This document shows, piece after piece, positions 42,523-55,686 of a stretch of DNA of 64,000 bases. The stretch spans positions 186,001 to 250,000 of the forward strand of contig JARVKI010000002.1 of NCBI GenBank assembly GCA_036674765.1, in the 5' to 3' direction. Numbering within the stretch: position 1 is the stretch's first letter; each line of letters begins with the position of its first letter. Position numbers and translations under genes: made by a program. The notes below the pieces were generated by a model. The model ran no database searches. It was not told the origin of the DNA and saw nothing but the letters and a program-made list of their open reading frames with translations. This DNA is from Seiridium cupressi. Lineage: Eukaryota; Ascomycota; Sordariomycetes; Amphisphaeriales; Sporocadaceae.

Positions 42523-44831
42523 GATAATATATCTGGGTGTAGGAACTATAATAGAGTCAATCAGATTTTCATACCAAGAGCACATTTTCTGCCTGTGACC
42601 AACCAATTCATAAAGGGTGCCATCAGAGTAGGTGCTTTCTAAGGTCCGGATGACGGACGGTTAGTGGGAAGGACGGGTGATGGACACTAGCTCCTGGACT
42701 GTCTCCTAGGCTTTATCAGTCAAAGGAAAAGTTATGATACAGATACCCACAGCACTGCGAACCGCCCTAAGCTCTGTATGAAGCTCACGACTGTGAGTCA
42801 AATCAACAAATCATCGCGCTCACTACCTTAATATAGCCAAGTCTCCCTCATGAGCCATCTGCATCTGTAGCCAACATCCCTTGAATGATATCAAGCTAGA
42901 AGATATGAAAGAAACCCTTGGAGTATCGGTTGCAGACACGTCTTATACGTCAAAATAGTAGTCGTAGCGATAGAGCCTAGACAACAGCTTAGCCAATGAG
43001 TGTAAGGCTCAGGATTTCACGCGAAGATGGGAGTCGCTTCATTCAGGGAGCGGTATTTAGGCGTGGGTCACAACAGAGTACAGGGTCATAGTGACGAAAA
43101 GTGTGAATTCAAGAAGCTCCAAATATACATGAGTTCTGGCAACCTCGTTAGATCCGTGAGAGCTCTTTGGTCTCTCGATTTCCATCCCAGCCTGCGTCGC
43201 TCTTGGACTAGTTTACCCATAATAATGGAGGGTCAATTATCAGGAAATAGATGGCGCCGGTGGTGGAGGTGTACGACTCAGTAGTGGCTTACAGATTTGC
43301 TCACCTGGTTGATCAGCCCAGGCCCGTTTTCGTGGCATTGCTTCTTCACCAAGTCATTGGAGGCAGACTTAGCTCAAATACTACAATGAAGCAGATAGTC
43401 AACGAAAGGGACAGTGTCAAGCATGCCAGGATACCGCAGACGAATACAAGAACAGAAAGAGTATTTTATGTGCTGACCATCAATTATCATTGTTAGCCCA
43501 TACGGATTGGTGATTTGATTCACCTCGGAAACCTTAATCTTAGAGTGTTATCCCATATCCTACGTGAGAGATATCAGACAGCACACTTTACACGGCCAAA
43601 TTCGACCAATCATGAATTTACTATCAAAATCGGCAACCAAACGTTAGCTGTAGTTCGCGACCAGCGAAGTGACACCACCTCGGAGTAAACCCGCGAATTC
43701 TCGGAAATGCTAACCCATGCATCTCACAGATGACATGAACAAGCTGAAGACCGTGGAGGTGCTCGTGAATTACACGGAATTGAATGGCACGATATAATTT
43801 CGGAAGGTGCCTTTAGGGTAAGTCCAACCGACGATTCCATCTGGCGATTCCTCGCTGCTATTCTCCTTGTTACCTAATGTAGAACGACATCTTTACTGTA
43901 TTTCAGAGCATACCACTCATGTTCTACGTGACTCGGTCCGCACAAGACCGTCTTGAAAATCTGTAAGACCGCTTTCTGTGGTATATCGACTTATTCATTG
44001 AAACATGTGATATCCGACCATGGTACATGACCGAGGCACGACACATGATCATCGAATGTCCCAATCGGCTCGGGGTCATGCGAGAGACGCAACTCGGCAA
44101 GCAGAAAATCTTCTTTCGATAGTCTGCCAATACGCGCGGACTGCGCCGAGGTCAAACCTGTCGTCCAGATCATGAGCCACAAAACAGATTTGTATAAGTA
44201 AGAACTAGGCCGGTCTTCCTACTCGAGCGCGGGCGAAAGGAACAAAAAGGCAAAATACAGGAGGCTACTGCCATGATTTCAGGGTGGCGGCACATTGACC
44301 ATTTGTGATACTACCGGTAAGAACCGGAATATGGAGGGTGCTAACATCAAGGCCTCTGGTGTATATCGTGTTTTCTGGTTTGGATCGGGAAGTTAGCAAG
44401 CAGGACATCAGTGGGAATATTGTAGCATGAATTGAATATGCGAAGTACTCATGCAGACGTTGTTAAACTGTGAAGACTAGTTGACACAGGCCGTGTATAA
44501 TTTCTTAAAGTAGGGCCAGTATTACAGTTGATCAAAGAATAACATCCCAAGTATATAGGCATAAATGGAAGTATAACTTGAGAGGCAAGGTCCCACCCTA
44601 CTGAAGCATCGGAATGAGGAGGAATCTAGGCAAACTGACGGATCGGCTCAAGACGATACGTTGGATGTTCGGAATAAAGTTTACAGAAACAAACGTACCA
44701 TCCGCGAAAACGATAGTGTTAGTACGACTGCCAAATTAGCCGCCTATTTCTTCCGTTCTGTCGACACTAGGTGCGCCTCGGTGTCAGATGTTTCAGCATC
44801 TCGCCAGTAACTTTCGCCGAGAGAGGCCTCC
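42523..44831. other. Gene-poor region, left part
   Basis: No gene recognised. A stretch at about 43600-43660 reads like EFTIKIGNQTLAV, which is faintly BTB-like, but stops follow at once. A minus-strand frame at 43991-44182 has no known motif. Confidence 0.4.
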
Positions 44832-45129
44832 TTACTCACCGGTACGATGCAGAATGTGCCAGAAACGGCAATGTCGATAGCTGTTGATAGCGAGCCAATA
44901 CTCTGGGCAGTAATAAGCGCTCGGAACGAATCGGCCCCACTTGGGCGCAGGACATCCGGCACATTCGCCGGTGGGCCGTTCTGTTTCGGGGCAGTCTAGG
45001 GGCGCCCTTCCGAGGGCCATGAGAGATTTCCTGACATCGCAGGGTCTCAGGAGCGTCAGCAACAAACATCGCTAATGCATCGTATGAGAAGGTTTGCCAC
45101 CACCTATGGCAGATGTTGCACTCGGACAA
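44832..45129 (-). other. Possible coding exon(s) of a small cysteine-rich protein
   Basis: Two overlapping minus-strand frames look coding by composition. The upstream one has SECNICHRWW. The downstream one has LDCPETERPTGECAGC, then YYCPEYW and HCRFWH, spacing that could bind zinc and recalls short Cys-rich fungal proteins of unknown role. A consensus donor GTGAGT follows HILHRTG near 44840. I could not find a convincing start, the join between the two frames or the terminal exon, so no product is named. It could equally be a decayed fragment. Confidence 0.3.
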
Positions 45130-48100
45130 TTATCCTAGGCAATATGTCAATGCTAGAAGTCATTTCAGGGGGTATAGCGATGCACAAAGACAACGAGGCA
45201 TAAATGAGCCTGTTTGCGAGAACAGTGATTTAATGCGGCCCGAAGAAACCGAGATATGTGACAGAAGTATTGATAGGAATTGCCGTGCTGCTTTCACGAT
45301 ATGCTCGGCTAGCATTGCTGAAGGTTGACCTAGGCGGGAACAGCTGTACATGCGCATTGAGAACCCACTTGCAACGAAAAAGTCTTTGCCCACTGATACC
45401 TTGGCCACAAAGATCGTGAAGCGATCGTGAGGTGGCCAGGTGGGCAACGTGTTCTCATAATTGGGACGATGTCCAATCTGGACATGCTTTGATAACAGCC
45501 CACATGTGACTGTCTGCTGTTCAGCCCAAGTGTGGGTGGAGTGGGTTCGCGTGTTTGACGATGTGGAGTCCCCGGTTTAATTAGACACGCAACGATGGTG
45601 CATCAGAAGTTGCAATGGCGGAACTAGAATGGTGAATTATGCTGAGCCAACCCTCTTCAACCAGGGTCGACACGTGCTTTCGGATGCTCTCTACATACGT
45701 GCAGACCGGGTCTCTCTGTGTCACGAGTGTTCAGTTGGGCAGTGAGATTTAGAAGATGATGCGAACGTGAACACCGTTTGCAGCCAGATGAAAGATAAGA
45801 ACCCAACTTGAGTCATCTGCAGCAGAGCTTGTGGCCTCTGCAAGGCTCTCTAACAAGCCCCTGGCCCGTAGGAGCTGGCGGACTATCGTCAGCGTTATCA
45901 AAGCCCTCACATCACAACAAGATCTGACTGGACCGGCTGGAGGTCTAGACCTCTGAGTGGGTTGGCCATCGAAGGCGATGTGGATTCAGCTCGTGCATGA
46001 ATAATGTGGTTCGCCTCGTGAACTACGGAAACGCGGAGGATGTTCGGTGTTATGAACGTCTTTCGAGAAATATTGCACCAGGAGTGGAAGTAGAATTTAC
46101 GATCTAGGTAGCCTTACCGCCTATCTGCACGAGGCTGAAGGTGAGGAGTAGTCATTGAGAAGAATCTCGTGGTATTGGGATTGGAGCCGTACAGAGGCGG
46201 GGTACTGTAGCGAAGGGATGGACGGTATCTGACCCGCAAGACGGGGGTTGGCAAACGGAAGAACATGGTCGATATCATACCTACCGGTACTCTGGAGAAG
46301 AAGCCAAGCATTATCATCGGAAGATTGAATGCGAACTTGAACCATTTCGTCATAGCTTGATGGACCCTGAGCATTGAGCCAGGAGGCATGGCTTTGGATC
46401 CCTGGTGAGATACGGAAATAGCAAGTGATATGTCGTCGCAAAACGCGTCAGGTTTGCGTCTGGCGTACGGATGCCACGGTGCCTAGCCACGAAAAGCAAT
46501 CCGGCCAACGGCAAAGTAGCGGTAACATTTGACGAATTGCTTATTGGATGTCACGGTACCACCAAGCCGTGAATTTCAACCTTCTTCGTGGAAAAGGAGA
46601 TACATTCCAATCGGATGTAACGCGCCTTGAGGGCTGGTGCTAGGAACGTGCCGGATCACGATGTGCAGTTGGTGGGAACAGTAGATCGAGTAATCGACGA
46701 GAGTTCGGGCAGGGACTTGCGTGGTGAGGTTTTGCTGTGCAGTGAGGTCATCGACCAGGATGCACAGGATCAAGAGGGGCTGAAACGGTAGGAACGAGGG
46801 GCAGTCCACTTCCCCGGAGGACCAGTTTGGGGGAACCGTCATGCCGTCCAAACGTTGGCCCCTGGCGGTTGTCCGGAAACGTTGGTGATTGTCAGGCACA
46901 GAGCCAAGCGAGGATTAAAAAAAGGTTTGACAGCAAAGTGAAATACCATTGAAAAAATCCCGTTGTACACAAAACGTGGCTAGGACTGCGGACAATATGG
47001 CATTCCAAAGCCAATCGCAGACAGGCTGGCACACGTCTGCGGTTTCAGTGGGAGACACTGTTACTGGATGTGCCGTGGGATGTACGACTGCACTGCGCCA
47101 TTTCTGTCTTCAACGTTGTCGGACGGTACGACCAATAACGCGTCCCCTCGTCGGACCCTATCTGCAGTCCTCTGCCTCTGGCCCGTTCATGCGTCAGGAG
47201 CTGGACAATTTATCAGTTGCTGCAAGGTTGGCGCAATAAGCACAGGGGCTGCATCTCATCCACGTAGCGCATGCAGTAGTCAAGATTGACCCATAGGCGG
47301 GGAGTATGGGGAATGCCTGGCACAGGAATGGGCGTCCCCATGGAGACTCACACAGTACGTAAATGTAGTCGTGGCTTTCTCGACATGCTGGATGGTTGCT
47401 GCTAAACGCGCGACGACAGGAATTTGGTTCCTGAATGCCCCAGCCTCTGCAGATCTGAGGCTCTGTATAGGCGCCCGTGGAGGGTGGGCATGTCATTGTC
47501 GTGGGCGCACCAGGCGCTAATAGGCACTCACAATTGGTTGCGTTGCACAAGCCATGGTAGGATGCGGGACGGGCGGTGCTCAACAATACGGTAATTCATT
47601 TTTGGACCTGATGACGATGCCGCTCACGATGGTGCATTAAGGGTTGTGTGATTTGTGGTGCGTGAGGACTGGTAGCAGGGTTCAATGATGAAGGCACTAG
47701 ACGAGGCAGGTAAGGGTCAATGCAGTCAAAGAGTTCAGCGCCCAGCCGGTCCGTTTTCACGATGTCATCCAAGCAAAGGGGAGAAAATGGAACGACTGCA
47801 ACGGTAAGAACGGAGTGAGGGAAGAGCTCCACTCCTACGACACCTAATGCTGGGGGTGGGGCGGCCACGGATTGTTCAAAGCAAACAGAAAAGGAAATCC
47901 CGGCCCGCATGTTCTTGTCAGTTCTTGCCAGTTCAGTGAATATTGGGAGCCTCTAGAAAATCTATTCCATCGTCCGTTTGCTAGGCCTTCCACAAGTTCA
48001 CATCAATACGTTGACGAGAGACACACAACAACAGCATTTCTCCTGTTGTTTATTCAGCATCCTGGACTCTTGAGCACAACCGTCAGCAGCTCGCCAGCCA

Positions 48101-48567
48101 ACCAGCAACCAAATCCCAAGCCCCACCCACACTTGTTCTGTATCTTACTCCCAGATTCATTCTGATTGGTTTCGCTTCTAGCGCAGCACACAGGGATCAC
48201 AGCCAAGAGAGCACGCTTCCGTTTATGACGCCAAGTCTCATAAACAAGTGGGCTGTGTGAACGAACCGTTTCCACTCTCACCTCATCCGGGCACTCGCAT
48301 GTCATAGGCAAGCACACTGGCCTCACTGCTTTAGTTGACCCCTCCACCATTTCGTCAGACCTCTGAGACTTTCGCTGCTCCAGCTTCCATATAAAGTTCA
48401 GGACTCCCCAACCTCACGATCTTTTCGATTTCACTATCGTATCTTCACCTATAAAGCTTCAACAAGACCCAGTGCTTTTTCACTCAAGGTGTACTCAAAC
48501 ATCAACTGCCTTCCCCACTTCATCCCCAAACCACTTACACACCATCACCCCACACATATCCATCACA
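45130..48567. other. Gene-poor region, right part
   Basis: Several minus-strand frames (46121-46441, 46576-46899, 47194-47586, 47596-47910) follow one another with GTGAGT-like donors between some of them. A lineage-specific multi-exon gene on the minus strand is possible, but I recognise no domain and no consistent splicing. The last 100 bp before 48568 is the C/T-rich leader of the mannitol dehydrogenase gene. Confidence 0.35.
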
Positions 48568-49746
48568 ATGGGCAAGAAGGCTGTTCACTTCGGATCCGGC
48601 AACATTGGCCGCGGCTTTGTCGCCTGCTTCTTGCACGAGTCTGGCTACGAGGTCATCTTCGCTGACGTTGTCGATGCCCTGGTCGACTCGTTAAACAAGA
48701 CCAAGGAGTACCACGTCATTGAGGTCGGTACGGAGGGTGTCGACAAGAAGACCATCACAAACTACCGCGCCATCAACTCCAAGACACATGAGGATGAGCT
48801 CGTCAACGAGATTGCCACAGCCGATGTTGTCACTTGCTCGGTCGGTCCCAACATCCTGAAGTTCATCGCACCCGTCATTGCCAAGGGTATCGACAAGCGA
48901 TCCAACGACTTGAAACCTCTCGCCGTCATTGCATGTGAGAACGCCATCGGTGCCACCGACACCCTGGCCGGACACATCAAGGATCCCAAGCACACACCCG
49001 AGCACCGTCTGGAAGACCACCACGAGAGAGCCGCTTACGCCAACTCGGCTATTGACCGAATTGTTCCTGCTCAAGATGCCGACGCCGGCCTGGATGTTAC
49101 TCTTGAGAAGTTCTACGAGTGGGTTGTCGAGAAGACCCCCTTCCAAGACAGCGAGGTTCCCTCCATCGATGGTATCAAGTGGGTCGACAACCTGCTGCCC
49201 TACATTGAGCGCAAGCTCTTCACCGTCAACACCGGCCACGCCACCGCTGCGTACCACGGCTACAACCGTCAAAAGAAAACTGTCGACGATGCTCTACTAG
49301 ACAAGGAGATCAAGGATGAGGTCCATGCCGCCCTCGCCGAGACCAGCAAGCTTATTGTGGAGAAGCACGGTATCCCCAAGGAGGAGCAGGAGGCATACAT
49401 GGAGAAGATCATCAAGCGTATCAGCAACCCCCACTTGGGCGATGCCGTCGAGCGTGTTGGCCGTGCACCTCTCCGCAAGCTCAGCCGGAAGGAGCGTTTC
49501 ATCTCGCCTGCCGTTGAGCTCGCTGAGAAGGGCCACAGTGTCGACGCCCTGTTGTTTGCCGCCGAGATGGCTTTCCGCTTCCAAGACGTCGAGGGTGATG
49601 ACGAGAGCAAGGAGCTTGCCAAGATCATGGCTGAGAACAATGCCGACGACGTTGTCAAGCAAGTCTGCGGTCTCCAGACCTCCGACAAGTTGTACCCGCA
49701 AGTTGTGGAGGTCGTCAAGAAGGTTCAAGCAGATAGCAGTGATTGA
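48568..49746 (+). CDS. mpdA: Mannitol-1-phosphate 5-dehydrogenase
   Basis: Single exon, 392 residues from the ATG at 48568 ([17 protein letters not shown]), preceded by CATCACA and a C/A-rich leader. The N-terminal Rossmann motif [16 protein letters not shown] binds NAD. The polyol-specific long-chain dehydrogenase signature follows: [13 protein letters not shown] at about 130 and [27 protein letters not shown] at about 210, the latter with the catalytic Lys and the NTGHA block of this family. The enzyme interconverts fructose 6-phosphate and mannitol 1-phosphate in the cytosol, the main entry to fungal mannitol, used as carbon store and stress protectant. Length matches characterised Aspergillus and Parastagonospora enzymes. 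It is isolated, with 2 kb of gene-free DNA on its right. Confidence 0.95.
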   Translation: MGKKAVHFGSGNIGRGFVACFLHESGYEVIFADVVDALVDSLNKTKEYHVIEVGTEGVDKKTITNYRAINSKTHEDELVNEIATADVVTCSVGPNILKFIAPVIAKGIDKRSNDLKPLAVIACENAIGATDTLAGHIKDPKHTPEHRLEDHHERAAYANSAIDRIVPAQDADAGLDVTLEKFYEWVVEKTPFQDSEVPSIDGIKWVDNLLPYIERKLFTVNTGHATAAYHGYNRQKKTVDDALLDKEIKDEVHAALAETSKLIVEKHGIPKEEQEAYMEKIIKRISNPHLGDAVERVGRAPLRKLSRKERFISPAVELAEKGHSVDALLFAAEMAFRFQDVEGDDESKELAKIMAENNADDVVKQVCGLQTSDKLYPQVVEVVKKVQADSSD

Positions 49747-51702
49747 ATCCCGGCCAAGCTTTAGGACTTGGTTTCATCATTGACGACCAGTACTTCTGGT
49801 CTCACCATCGACGGACCCAGAATTCGCTCTGTTTATTTACGGCATGAGACATGACAAGCAAGGCGCATCGGATAAAGGCGTTTGTATGATACCGAACAAA
49901 GGTTCAGGGATTGTTTTTTAAGGACCGCGGGCCATTTTCATGAGCAACGCGAACGGTGTAAACCGTCATAAGGAATGAGGCAGTCCTCGCACATGAGCGT
50001 AGATATTAGTTCTCGAAAAATTGAGCAAAAACACTTTTATAATATCTTGCGTGTTCTTAACATTAAGTGATGTGTACTAATTGAGTAGTTGATCCTAAGT
50101 CTAAGACTAAGGAATCGGGTTTGAAGTTACAAACTCAGGTTGAGCACAGCTGCTACAACGTCAGGTAATGATATACCGGTATTACAAATCTCAATCAATA
50201 CTCCCGAAACATTACAAGATTTTCACTTCAAACAATGCTGTGCCGTGCTGCACCTTGAAACATATGACCTCTTTATGATGTATTAACCATGCATAGAATC
50301 ATGTGTTTCTTTTTTTGATGGCTAACGAGGTAGATTATTTGTTTTACACGCTTGGTTGTACTAACGAGAGTCTATGTACAGACATAGATTATCATGTCCT
50401 ATCACTTTACAGTGCAGGAGTGATATATGATCTGACGCCGCCTGAGTTGATCGTTGCTCTCGTTCTCATACTGCTACAATGCACCTGGCCCTGAACCTTT
50501 ATTCTTGGATGGACCGGAGGTTTGGGTAGAGCTCGATGAGGCGGTTTGAAGATTGTTTTGTACTCCCAATAGTTGCTTAAACATGTCGTGTCTACTGCAC
50601 CAAACGGCCATTCCAATGCCTAGTAAAGGCATACTTTTTCATAGTGTAGTTAGGAGCTAGCAGTCATGCCACTTATCAACACTTTTCTATCAATAACTGC
50701 TGGACCTAGTGATATCTGACCACAGACGTGGAACTTAAAACCAGGAAATAGATTCAGTGACCCTTTGATACACATGACTGTTTCGTCGAGTATCGAGCAC
50801 TCTGGTGTTGAAGTTGATCAAGAGACCAAACTAGCCGGAGACGAGCCTCCATGTCTGATCATGTACTTGAATACCTACCAGTCATTCAAGTGCTGAGTAT
50901 ACCTCATAGGAGAGCATAGAATTACCAATAGTGGCTAGCTCCCTTTGACGTACACACGATGGTATCTGCCATTGTACCAAGCTGTCTACGTTCTGCCGCC
51001 GAAGAATGTCTAGGAGCATTCCTGCACATAGCGTCTACTATAGTCATCGTTCCATCTTAATCACCATTCGGGAAATTGTTCACTGAACAATGTAAATCTA
51101 TACATACTTGTGTCTAAGTTCTATAATAGAACAGTCGATTGCAATGGACTGTACAGATGTGACCCTAATAGACGGGTAATTGAAGTTCGCATAATCTGAA
51201 AAGCATTGGTTGTGAAGATGATGCGGCCTAGATGTCGCAGGTTATAACCACTGAACGTCAGATGGGAAGTGCAATTTTGTTCCCACGTTTACGGTACCTA
51301 GAAGCTCGATCTGATGCACCAGTCGGGTCGAACATAAGATATTTAGGGGGGGGTTATGGCCCGTGCATCCCACTACCATGGCCAGCTCTCGAATTTTGGA
51401 TTCAACCCCTTGACAGCAGGCACAAGGCTGCACACAAAATGTGGGGCACAATTGCTCCGTGAGGTGTCCTATTCCCACATGGTCAAACTGTGGCCGTTTG
51501 TGAACACCAGCTCCTGAGTCCTGACCGACGGACATTTCACGACCCTCATCTACGCCAATCGACCTACTCTTGGGAGGGATTCGACTGCCCGCCAATTCAT
51601 CACCCCGAGGGACCTGGCGGTCTCAACCCGTACCCATCAATGCGAACGAGCATTTGCTGCCAATCCTCCATATCCAACTAGACACCGACATCAGCTCCCA
51701 CA
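49747..51702. other. 2-kb AT-leaning spacer
   Basis: No gene seen. The final 150 bp is the promoter and leader of the COPI gene. Confidence 0.4.
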
Positions 51703-54360
51703 ATGAAGCTCGACGTTAAGCGACAGCTGTTCGCTCGCAGCGAGCGAGTGAAGGGCTGCGACTTCCACCCAACTGAGCCATGGATCCTTACCACCCTTTA
51801 CTCGGGCCATGTCCACATCTGGAGCTACGAGACACAGCAGATTGTCAAGAGCTTCGAGGTCACCGACGTCCCTGTCCGTGCCGGTCGCTTCATTGCGCGC
51901 AAGAACTTCTTCATCTGCGGCTCCGATGACTTCCAGCTGCGTGTGTACAACTATAACACCTCGGAGAAGATCACCAGTTTCGAAGCCCACCCCGACTACA
52001 TCCGCGCCATCGCCGTCCACCCCACACAACCCTTCGTGTTGACGGCTTCAGATGACATGACGATAAAATGCTGGGACTGGAGTCAGGGCTGGAAATGCAT
52101 CAGAACGTAAGGACGAGAGATACCAGAACCCGAACTCTCGCTAATGACATGCTGCAGATTCGAAGGACATTCCCACTACGTGATGGGCCTCAGCATAAAC
52201 CCCAAGGACACGAATACTTTCGCTTCTGCTTGTTTGGACAGGACAGTCAAGATCTGGAGTCTGGGCTCCTCGACTGCCAATTTCACCATCGAGGCGCACG
52301 AGGCAAAGGGTGTCAACGCTGTTGACTACTACCCGCATTCCGACCGACCGCATATTTTGACCTGCTCGGACGACAGAACCATCAAGGTTTGGGATTACAC
52401 TACAAAGTCCTTGATTGCCACACTTGAGGGGCACACGAACAATGTTTCATTTGCTATTTATCACCCAGAACTTCCCATCATCCTATCCGGGTCCGAGGAT
52501 GGTACACTTAGACTGTGAGTCGCATTGATCTGCCGTTCGCCGGAGAATACTGACATATCATCTAGTTGGAATGCGAACACATACCGTTTCGAGCAATCGC
52601 TCAACTATGGACTCGAGCGCGCTTGGTGTGTGTCGTCGCAAAAGGGCAAGCAGGGCGTTGCCGTTGGTTTCGATGACGGCGCAGTAGTGGTAAAGCTCGG
52701 AAAAGAGGAGCCGTCTGTATCTATGGACAGCTCTGGCAAGCTTATTTGGGCCAAGCACAACGAGGTTCTGTCCTCCGTTATCAGGGGTGGAGATGCCTCT
52801 ATCAAAGACAACACCCCTATTACACTGCCGACAAAGGAGCTTGGTACTTGTGAAATCTTCCCCACCACCCTGGTGCACTCGCCTAACGGCAGATTTGTCG
52901 CTGTATGTGGAGATAACGAGTACATTATATACACTGCTCTGGCATGGAGAAACAAGGCTTTCGGTAGCGCCCTGGACTTCGTGTGGGCTTCCAAGGATAA
53001 CAGCAACGATTTCGCCATTAGGGAGTCACCAACTAGCATAAAGGTTTTCAAGAACTTTGTTGAGAAGCCAGGAGGCCTCGATATTCCCTTTTCTGCGGAT
53101 GGACTCACTGGTGGCCTTCTCCTCGGTGTGAAGGGTGCTGGTGGCGTTTCCTTTTACGATTGGGCTTCTGGCGGTCTTGTGCGCCGCATCGAAGTAGAAC
53201 CCAAACAAGTCTACTGGTCTGACAGTGGCGAACTAGTGGCTCTTGCCTGCGAGGACACATTCTATGTGCTTCGCTTCTCAAGAGAAAACTACGTCGAAGC
53301 TCTTCAGGCGGGTCAGGTCGACGAGGATGGTGTTGAGGCTGCTTTCGAGGTCATTACTGACATCTCAGAAAGCGTTCGCACTGGAGAGTGGGTCGGAGAC
53401 GTGTTCGTCTACACAAACAACACAAACCGTCTGAACTATTTGGTTGGTGACCAGACCTACACAGTCTCGCATTCTGACAGCCCGACGTACATCCTCGGCT
53501 ATATCCAACGTGACTCGAGGGTTTACTTGGCTGACAAGGATGTCAACGTAACATCGTTTGCGCTTTCTCTACCGGTCCTGGAGTATCAGACGCTCGTCCT
53601 GCGGGATGACATGGAGACGGCAGCTGAGCTCCTACCATCTATCCCGCAAGATCAATTGAACAAGATTGCTAGGTTCCTTGAGGGGCAAGGTCACAAGGAA
53701 CTGGCCCTTGAAGTGGCCACTGACCCGGAGCACAAGTTCGACCTGGCCCTGGCATTACATCAACTCGACATTGCCTTGGAGTTGGCAAGGGAAGCTGATG
53801 TCGAGCACAAGTGGAAGGCTGTCGGTGATGCCGCTTTGAGCAACTGGAACGTGCCGCTTGCCACGGAGTGCTTCACTAATGGCAAAGATCTGGGCAATCT
53901 TCTCCTCATTTATACCAGCACTTGCGACCGTGCAGGACTTGCTCAGCTGGCAGAGCTTGCCGAGGAAGCAGGTGTTAACAACTTGGCTCATTTGGCCAAA
54001 TGGAGTCTTGGAGATGTTGAGGGTGCGATCAAGCTCATGACCAAGACGAACCGGTACACTGAAGCTGCTTTCACTGCTCAAACGTACAAGCCAAGTCTGG
54101 GGCTAGAAGCTGTCAGGGGGTGGAAGGAGAACCTTGAAAAGAACAAGAAGGGTCGAGTAGCCAAGACGATCGGTGTACCAGTTGAGGACGATGACCTCTT
54201 TCCCGAATGGGAAGAGTGGTTGAAGCTCGAACAGCAGGGTGGTGCTGTGAATGGCGAGGCCAACGGTGTGGAGGAGGAAGAGGAGGATGAGGAAGAGCCG
54301 GAGGCTGAGGCCGAGGCCGAGGCAGAAGAGGAAGAGGAGGAGGTTGCCGATGAAGAGTAA
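51703..54360 (+). CDS. SEC27: Coatomer (COPI) beta-prime subunit
   Basis: Three exons, 51703-52106, 52158-52514 and 52566-54360, giving 851 residues. The start [18 protein letters not shown] is that of beta-prime COP in most eukaryotes. WD40 repeats fill the first 300 residues (for example [59 protein letters not shown]). A second propeller and an alpha-solenoid follow ([16 protein letters not shown]-like [22 protein letters not shown]). The protein forms the arch of the COPI coat and binds KKxx retrieval signals on Golgi-to-ER vesicles. The tail is a long Glu/Ala low-complexity run. Introns (51 bp each) keep phase. AATAAA at about 54503. Confidence 0.97.
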
Positions 54361-55209
54361 ATGATGATGTAGCCCATGGCTGTTGACATTTCTGGTGTTT
54401 TATATGGCAAAAAGCTTCTCCCTACCTGAAAAAGGCGCGGTCAGCGGAGGGTAACTCGATTAGACATTGATGAGGTGCCTTTATCAAGACAAGGGTCAAC
54501 GAAATAAAGTGGATTAATTAAAACGCTCTACATATGTACTCGATGCTGTGCCTTTCTCTATTCGGTTTGTGGCTATACTCCACTCGGACCATGTCTTGTA
54601 CTTTTCCCTTCCCCTGAGCAGTCTTAAGATGTATCCATCCATGCTTCGACTAAGTTGTGTTTCTTAGACAACATGCCATGATAAAAAACGTTTCTCAAAG
54701 GGACCCCTGTAGTGATGGCAGTTCCAAGAAACCATGTTTGCGGATACTCGAATACACTTAACGCAATATCGTTATGAGACAATCCTTTTCTTTGTTCATC
54801 ATGGACATATGTATTTGTGTATGTAACTCTGTGATATGTGATACTTGTTTGATCTCATCTCGTCATGACTCGAAGTACCCGAAAATAGCATGATACTTTT
54901 TTCCTCTGTCGAGCACGTATGTACTTGTATCTTCCTTATCGTCTAATCGTCTGTCAGATTCTCCATGGGTTTGCCCCTGATCATCTGGATGCATGTGCCC
55001 GCCCCGTGTCCCTCCCCAGAGCACGCAAGTAAATGCCTGGGATCAAATTCCAAATACGATCCTTGCCGGGATCAGGTACCCTCAGAACGCCGTGATGGGA
55101 GACGATGGCCGATTTCCATACCGCAGTGGCCCGTTCCCTTTCACTTCCCTCATGGTCGTCATTTTAGTTCTTTTCGTTATCGTTTTACTCAGTTCCCTCG
55201 AGGCCTCCG
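54361..55209. other. Convergent intergenic stretch
   Basis: Holds the SEC27 3' end (AATAAA near 54503). Nothing else recognised; the large plus-strand frame that begins at 54965 is antisense to the next gene. Confidence 0.45.
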
Positions 55210-55686
55210 TCACAGACTCAGGCGATCCAAGCTCAGCCGGTCGTTGCTCTTCACCCTCCTGACCACGCCCAGCTTGAAGAACTTCTCCTCCCCGCCCGCC
55301 GTCCGGCCCCCGATGTACCACTTGTCGCCGCCTATCACGTCCCGGAAGCCCTCGCTGCTGCTGTCACTGCCGCGCCGCCTGCCCGGACTGCTGCCGCCCG
55401 CGCCCGGTATCGGCATGCCGTGCGTCCGCGGGCTGTGTATGGGGAGCTGGTTCATCACGCTGCCCGCCGACCGTTGCGTGGATGTCTGTGCCGCCGAAGC
55501 CGAGGCCGTGGTGGAGATGGCGCGGGCGCCGGAGGCCGAGGATGTCGAGGTTTGGCTGTGCGGGTGTGTATGCGAGTGTGTTTTGTTGGGCTGTGATGAG
55601 GCCGATAGGGCGGAGGCTGAGGGCGGTTGTTGCCTGAACGCGGCGAGGAAGGAGGAGAGGAAGAACGGGCGCTGGGAGGACGGCAT
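55210..55686 (-). CDS. Conserved small Ser-rich fungal protein of unknown function
   Basis: Single exon of 158 residues. The first 100 residues are Ser/Thr/Ala/Pro-rich and probably disordered. The C-terminal part looks conserved: DKWYIGGRTAGGEEKFFKLG followed by VVRRVKSNDRLSLDRLSL. This WYIGGR...E-x-F-x-KLG pattern, with the basic and RLSL end, is one I associate with short uncharacterised proteins of Pezizomycotina; I know no function. The double RLSL (R-x-x-S) could be a kinase target or a short linear motif. No signal peptide or membrane helix. The start at 55686 gives MPSSQRPFFLSSFLAAF. The strong opposite frame in this GC-rich stretch is a shadow. Confidence 0.65.
   Translation of the reverse strand: MPSSQRPFFLSSFLAAFRQQPPSASALSASSQPNKTHSHTHPHSQTSTSSASGARAISTTASASAAQTSTQRSAGSVMNQLPIHSPRTHGMPIPGAGGSSPGRRRGSDSSSEGFRDVIGGDKWYIGGRTAGGEEKFFKLGVVRRVKSNDRLSLDRLSL

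Noticed and set aside
43600..43660. Faint BTB-like reading (EFTIKIGNQTLAV)
   Set aside because: Only about 13 residues match the opening strands of a BTB domain, followed by stops in every frame; too weak to call a relic.
49269..49728. Long minus-strand frames under the mannitol dehydrogenase gene
   Set aside because: Antisense shadows caused by strong codon bias of a highly expressed gene.
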